Shown in pieces: positions 13,565 to 15,882 of a stretch of 15,882 nucleotides of DNA. Numbering within the stretch: position 1 is the stretch's first letter; each line of letters begins with the position of its first letter. The notes beneath the pieces are model-generated. The model ran no database searches and was not told the origin of the DNA. It was given only the letters and a program-made list of their open reading frames with translations. A program made the translations under genes and the position numbers. This DNA is from Lachnospiraceae bacterium (GTDB lineage: Bacteria > Bacillota > Clostridia > Lachnospirales > Lachnospiraceae), in assembly GCA_009774395.1 (NCBI GenBank), contig VSNQ01000110.1, forward strand, positions 1 to 15,882. The letters run 5' to 3'.

Positions 13565-15882
13565 ATGAATGATATTTTATTTGGAAATAACAATACAGCC
13601 ATTATCAAAAAGCTGTCCTCTCGAAATTTTAAGGCGAATATAAAGCAGAATAAAATTATGATATTTTCTATTTTGCTTGTTACAGCCATGATTTTTTCTG
13701 TGTGCAGTGTTGGGTTGAGCTTTGTAGAAAATCTTAATTCTATGAATCTGCACTTGAAAGGAACTACCGCCAATGGATTGCTGACGGATTCCTCGGATAA
13801 TCAGATTGGCGCTTTGAAACAATTAGATTATATATCTTCGGTTGGAGAACAGATTTATGCAGGAGCAATCGAAACGGAACACAAAGAGCAAATTGCTTTG
13901 ACCTATTATGACAACACAGAATGGGAAAGCCATATTAGAAACACGGTAGATAACGTACATGGGTCTTTGCCACAGGCAGAAAATGAAATCATGCTGTCTG
14001 AGGATGCCCTTGCATTACTTTATATTTCTGACCCTGAAATTGGAATGGAAATAGAAGTGAGCATGAATCAAATGTCAAAAAAGGTCTTTACACTTTGCGG
14101 CTGGTACAAAGATTATGTATCCGTTTCTCGTCCCGGTGGTGGAATCAGCGGCAATGTTGCAGCCGCAGCTCTAAAAGGGTATCAGGCAGATGCCAATGCG
14201 ATTGTTGCCAAAAGTTATGCTGAAAATCATTTTATTGCAAGTTTAATTTCTTTCAATGTGACAAATGATGTAGAAGATGTTGTAACGAGGCTGCAAACAG
14301 ATTTATCCTTACCAACAACACACGCCATTATTCTTGTAGATACTCAAAGTGAAGCGGGCATGGAAAGCTCCTATGCCGTAATGGGTGTAGTGATTGTGGG
14401 AATATTCATAATGTTATGCGGCTATTTGCTGATTTACAATATCGCATATATATCTGTAACAAAAGACATTCATTTTTATGGAGTTCTCAAAACATTGGGA
14501 ACTACCTATTCACAAATAAGGCAGTTAGTACGAAAACAGATTTTTCTATTTTCAGGAATCGCCATCCCTTTGGGAATCTTATTGGGAAGTGCCCTTTCTT
14601 TTGCTGTTGTGCCAATTTGCCTTAAAGCACTTTTATCCTCCGGCGGTCTGGCAGAAACGATGATTTATAAAGCATCATTTCATCCGCTTATCTATATAGT
14701 TGCTGTTTTGTTTTCCTTCATCACTGTTTATATTAGTTGCCGAAAACCTGCAAAAGAAGCCGGAAAAGTTTCTCCTATTGAAGCAGTCCGGTATATAGGA
14801 GTCAGCAGTTCTGTCAGAAAACAATATCAGGGAAAACGGGGAACAAAATTATCTGCAATGGCGTTTCGGAATGTTTTTCAAAATAAGAAAAGGGCTGTTT
14901 TAGTGTTCCTTTCCCTTTCTGTAGGACTGACGATATTTGTTATGGTATTTACCACATTTTCACATCCTGACTGGAGCTTAAAGGCTAAGATAGATATGCC
15001 TTTTGATTTCACAATGAGCGATAAGACGATATCAGGCATGGGCGAATCTTCTCAAAACCAGTTGGATGGTGACTTCTTGCGAGAATTATCTTCCATGAAA
15101 GGAATTGAAGAACAAGAGATTGTTTATGGCAGCATCTGCAAAATTGATACAGCGGAATCTGTTTGGACACAATATATTCAAGACCTTGCTGATATAAATT
15201 CGTCTGAATGGGATAAAATAGCACAAAATGCTTTGGTTGAAATTGATGGTATTTCTTCTCCGCTGCTTACAAAAATCGCTTTGGAAGTCGGAAGTTTTGA
15301 TGAAAAAGCAATTTCTGATTTTGCCAGTGGGAATACGGTTTATTTAGCGCCAACGAGTTTAGGCAATATACAAAAAGACAAGATTGGAAGTGAAATATCT
15401 ATAACCGATTCTTTTACCGGACAAACGGCTTCCTATGTTGTTGCGGGCATCTTTAATGAAAATGTAACCGCAGAACACATTAAAAACAACCAAATCAACT
15501 ATAGAACGGTGGACGGTGTTTATACGGATGACCTTTCTTCGGATTTTGCTAATTATTCTGTTGGGAAGATTTACATGAGTGAAGAAGGCATGGAAAAACT
15601 GAACCATCATCCCTTTATAGGTCAAATTCTCTTAAATGTAGAACCGTCTATGGATAGTAATATCCATCAGCAGCTTAAAACAGCTTTGAAGGACAAAACA
15701 GGGGTTGCGTTGTTGTCACAAAGTGAATCCACACAGCTTTATAAAGAATCCTTGGGGTCTATCCTGCTGATAGGTACAGTTTTTTCGTTTTTATTGTTGT
15801 TTATCGGAATCATAAATTTTGTAAACACCATGACAACAACAATTTACGCACGAAAACATGAACTTACAATTTTAGAAAGTAT
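13565..15882 (+). CDS. FtsX/MacB-type ABC permease (module C), 3' cut by window
   Basis: The frame opens with ATG at 13565 and stays open for 772 codons to the window edge. TM1 lies at about residues 31-53, then an ectodomain of about 210 residues. The first FtsX unit has TMs near 267-292, 320-345 and 375-392 and the coupling motif FYGVLKTLGTTYSQIRQLV. TM5 is at about 443-465, followed by a second ectodomain of about 265 residues, then TM6 (about 731-755) with NFVNTMTTTIYARKHEL, the start of the last FtsX unit. Two more TMs should follow beyond the window. It has the same layout as the module A permease, though its sequence differs. A GGGGG stretch 7 nt upstream serves as a ribosome binding site. 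It is the transport partner of the ATPase; the substrate is unknown, probably a peptide antibiotic. Confidence 0.9.
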   Translation, partial: MNDILFGNNNTAIIKKLSSRNFKANIKQNKIMIFSILLVTAMIFSVCSVGLSFVENLNSMNLHLKGTTANGLLTDSSDNQIGALKQLDYISSVGEQIYAGAIETEHKEQIALTYYDNTEWESHIRNTVDNVHGSLPQAENEIMLSEDALALLYISDPEIGMEIEVSMNQMSKKVFTLCGWYKDYVSVSRPGGGISGNVAAAALKGYQADANAIVAKSYAENHFIASLISFNVTNDVEDVVTRLQTDLSLPTTHAIILVDTQSEAGMESSYAVMGVVIVGIFIMLCGYLLIYNIAYISVTKDIHFYGVLKTLGTTYSQIRQLVRKQIFLFSGIAIPLGILLGSALSFAVVPICLKALLSSGGLAETMIYKASFHPLIYIVAVLFSFITVYISCRKPAKEAGKVSPIEAVRYIGVSSSVRKQYQGKRGTKLSAMAFRNVFQNKKRAVLVFLSLSVGLTIFVMVFTTFSHPDWSLKAKIDMPFDFTMSDKTISGMGESSQNQLDGDFLRELSSMKGIEEQEIVYGSICKIDTAESVWTQYIQDLADINSSEWDKIAQNALVEIDGISSPLLTKIALEVGSFDEKAISDFASGNTVYLAPTSLGNIQKDKIGSEISITDSFTGQTASYVVAGIFNENVTAEHIKNNQINYRTVDGVYTDDLSSDFANYSVGKIYMSEEGMEKLNHHPFIGQILLNVEPSMDSNIHQQLKTALKDKTGVALLSQSESTQLYKESLGSILLIGTVFSFLLLFIGIINFVNTMTTTIYARKHELTILES

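Noticed and set aside
13357..13773. 138-codon minus-strand ORF
   Set aside because: Antisense to the ATPase and permease genes of module C; no family features.

Overview
The window reads as a low-to-moderate GC Gram-positive genome, most likely a gut clostridium (Lachnospiraceae-like). This rests on strong AGGAGG-type ribosome binding sites, TATAAT -10 boxes, and families typical of Firmicutes: Bce/Lan-type ABC transporters with OmpR-type regulators and 'HQxKTP' histidine kinases. The genus is inferred, not shown. No RNA genes, CRISPR array or intact transposase were seen.

The layout is three complete or nearly complete two-component-plus-ABC-transporter modules stacked side by side. Module A (867-5930, minus strand) is response regulator, histidine kinase, ATPase and a two-ectodomain FtsX permease. 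Module B (7134-10694, plus strand) is a 38-residue mini-ORF, response regulator, LanF/BcrA-like ATPase, ABC-2 permease and a single-TM histidine kinase. Module C (11017 to the right edge, plus strand) is response regulator, short-loop histidine kinase, ATPase and a second FtsX permease that is cut by the window end. The left edge (1-126) holds the tail of a further ABC ATPase. The modules probably sense and expel, or protect against, membrane- or cell-wall-active antimicrobials such as lantibiotics and bacitracin-like peptides. The actual ligands cannot be read from the sequence.

Each module has its own operator type, all with the same geometry: repeats ending 10-11 nt upstream of a good -10 box, with no good -35. 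In module A a near-identical 16-nt palindromic box lies in front of both the regulator gene and the ATPase gene. In module B four CTCAAC-type repeats with 11-12 nt period precede the ATPase. In module C paired GTGA repeats with 11-nt period precede both the regulator and the ATPase. This gives three parallel, probably insulated circuits: the kinase senses, the regulator binds its own box, and the transporter (in A and C also the regulator) is induced. The module A transporter message also has an unusual structured leader of about 165 nt.

The ground between modules is a graveyard. It holds a zinc-ribbon remnant, a MerR gene with a nonsense codon in its HTH motif, an internally deleted HTH protein, an unrecognised decayed gene on the minus strand, and the C-terminal DNA-binding half of a fourth OmpR-type regulator directly after module B. 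This pattern suggests a hot spot where antimicrobial-response modules have been repeatedly gained, exchanged and lost.
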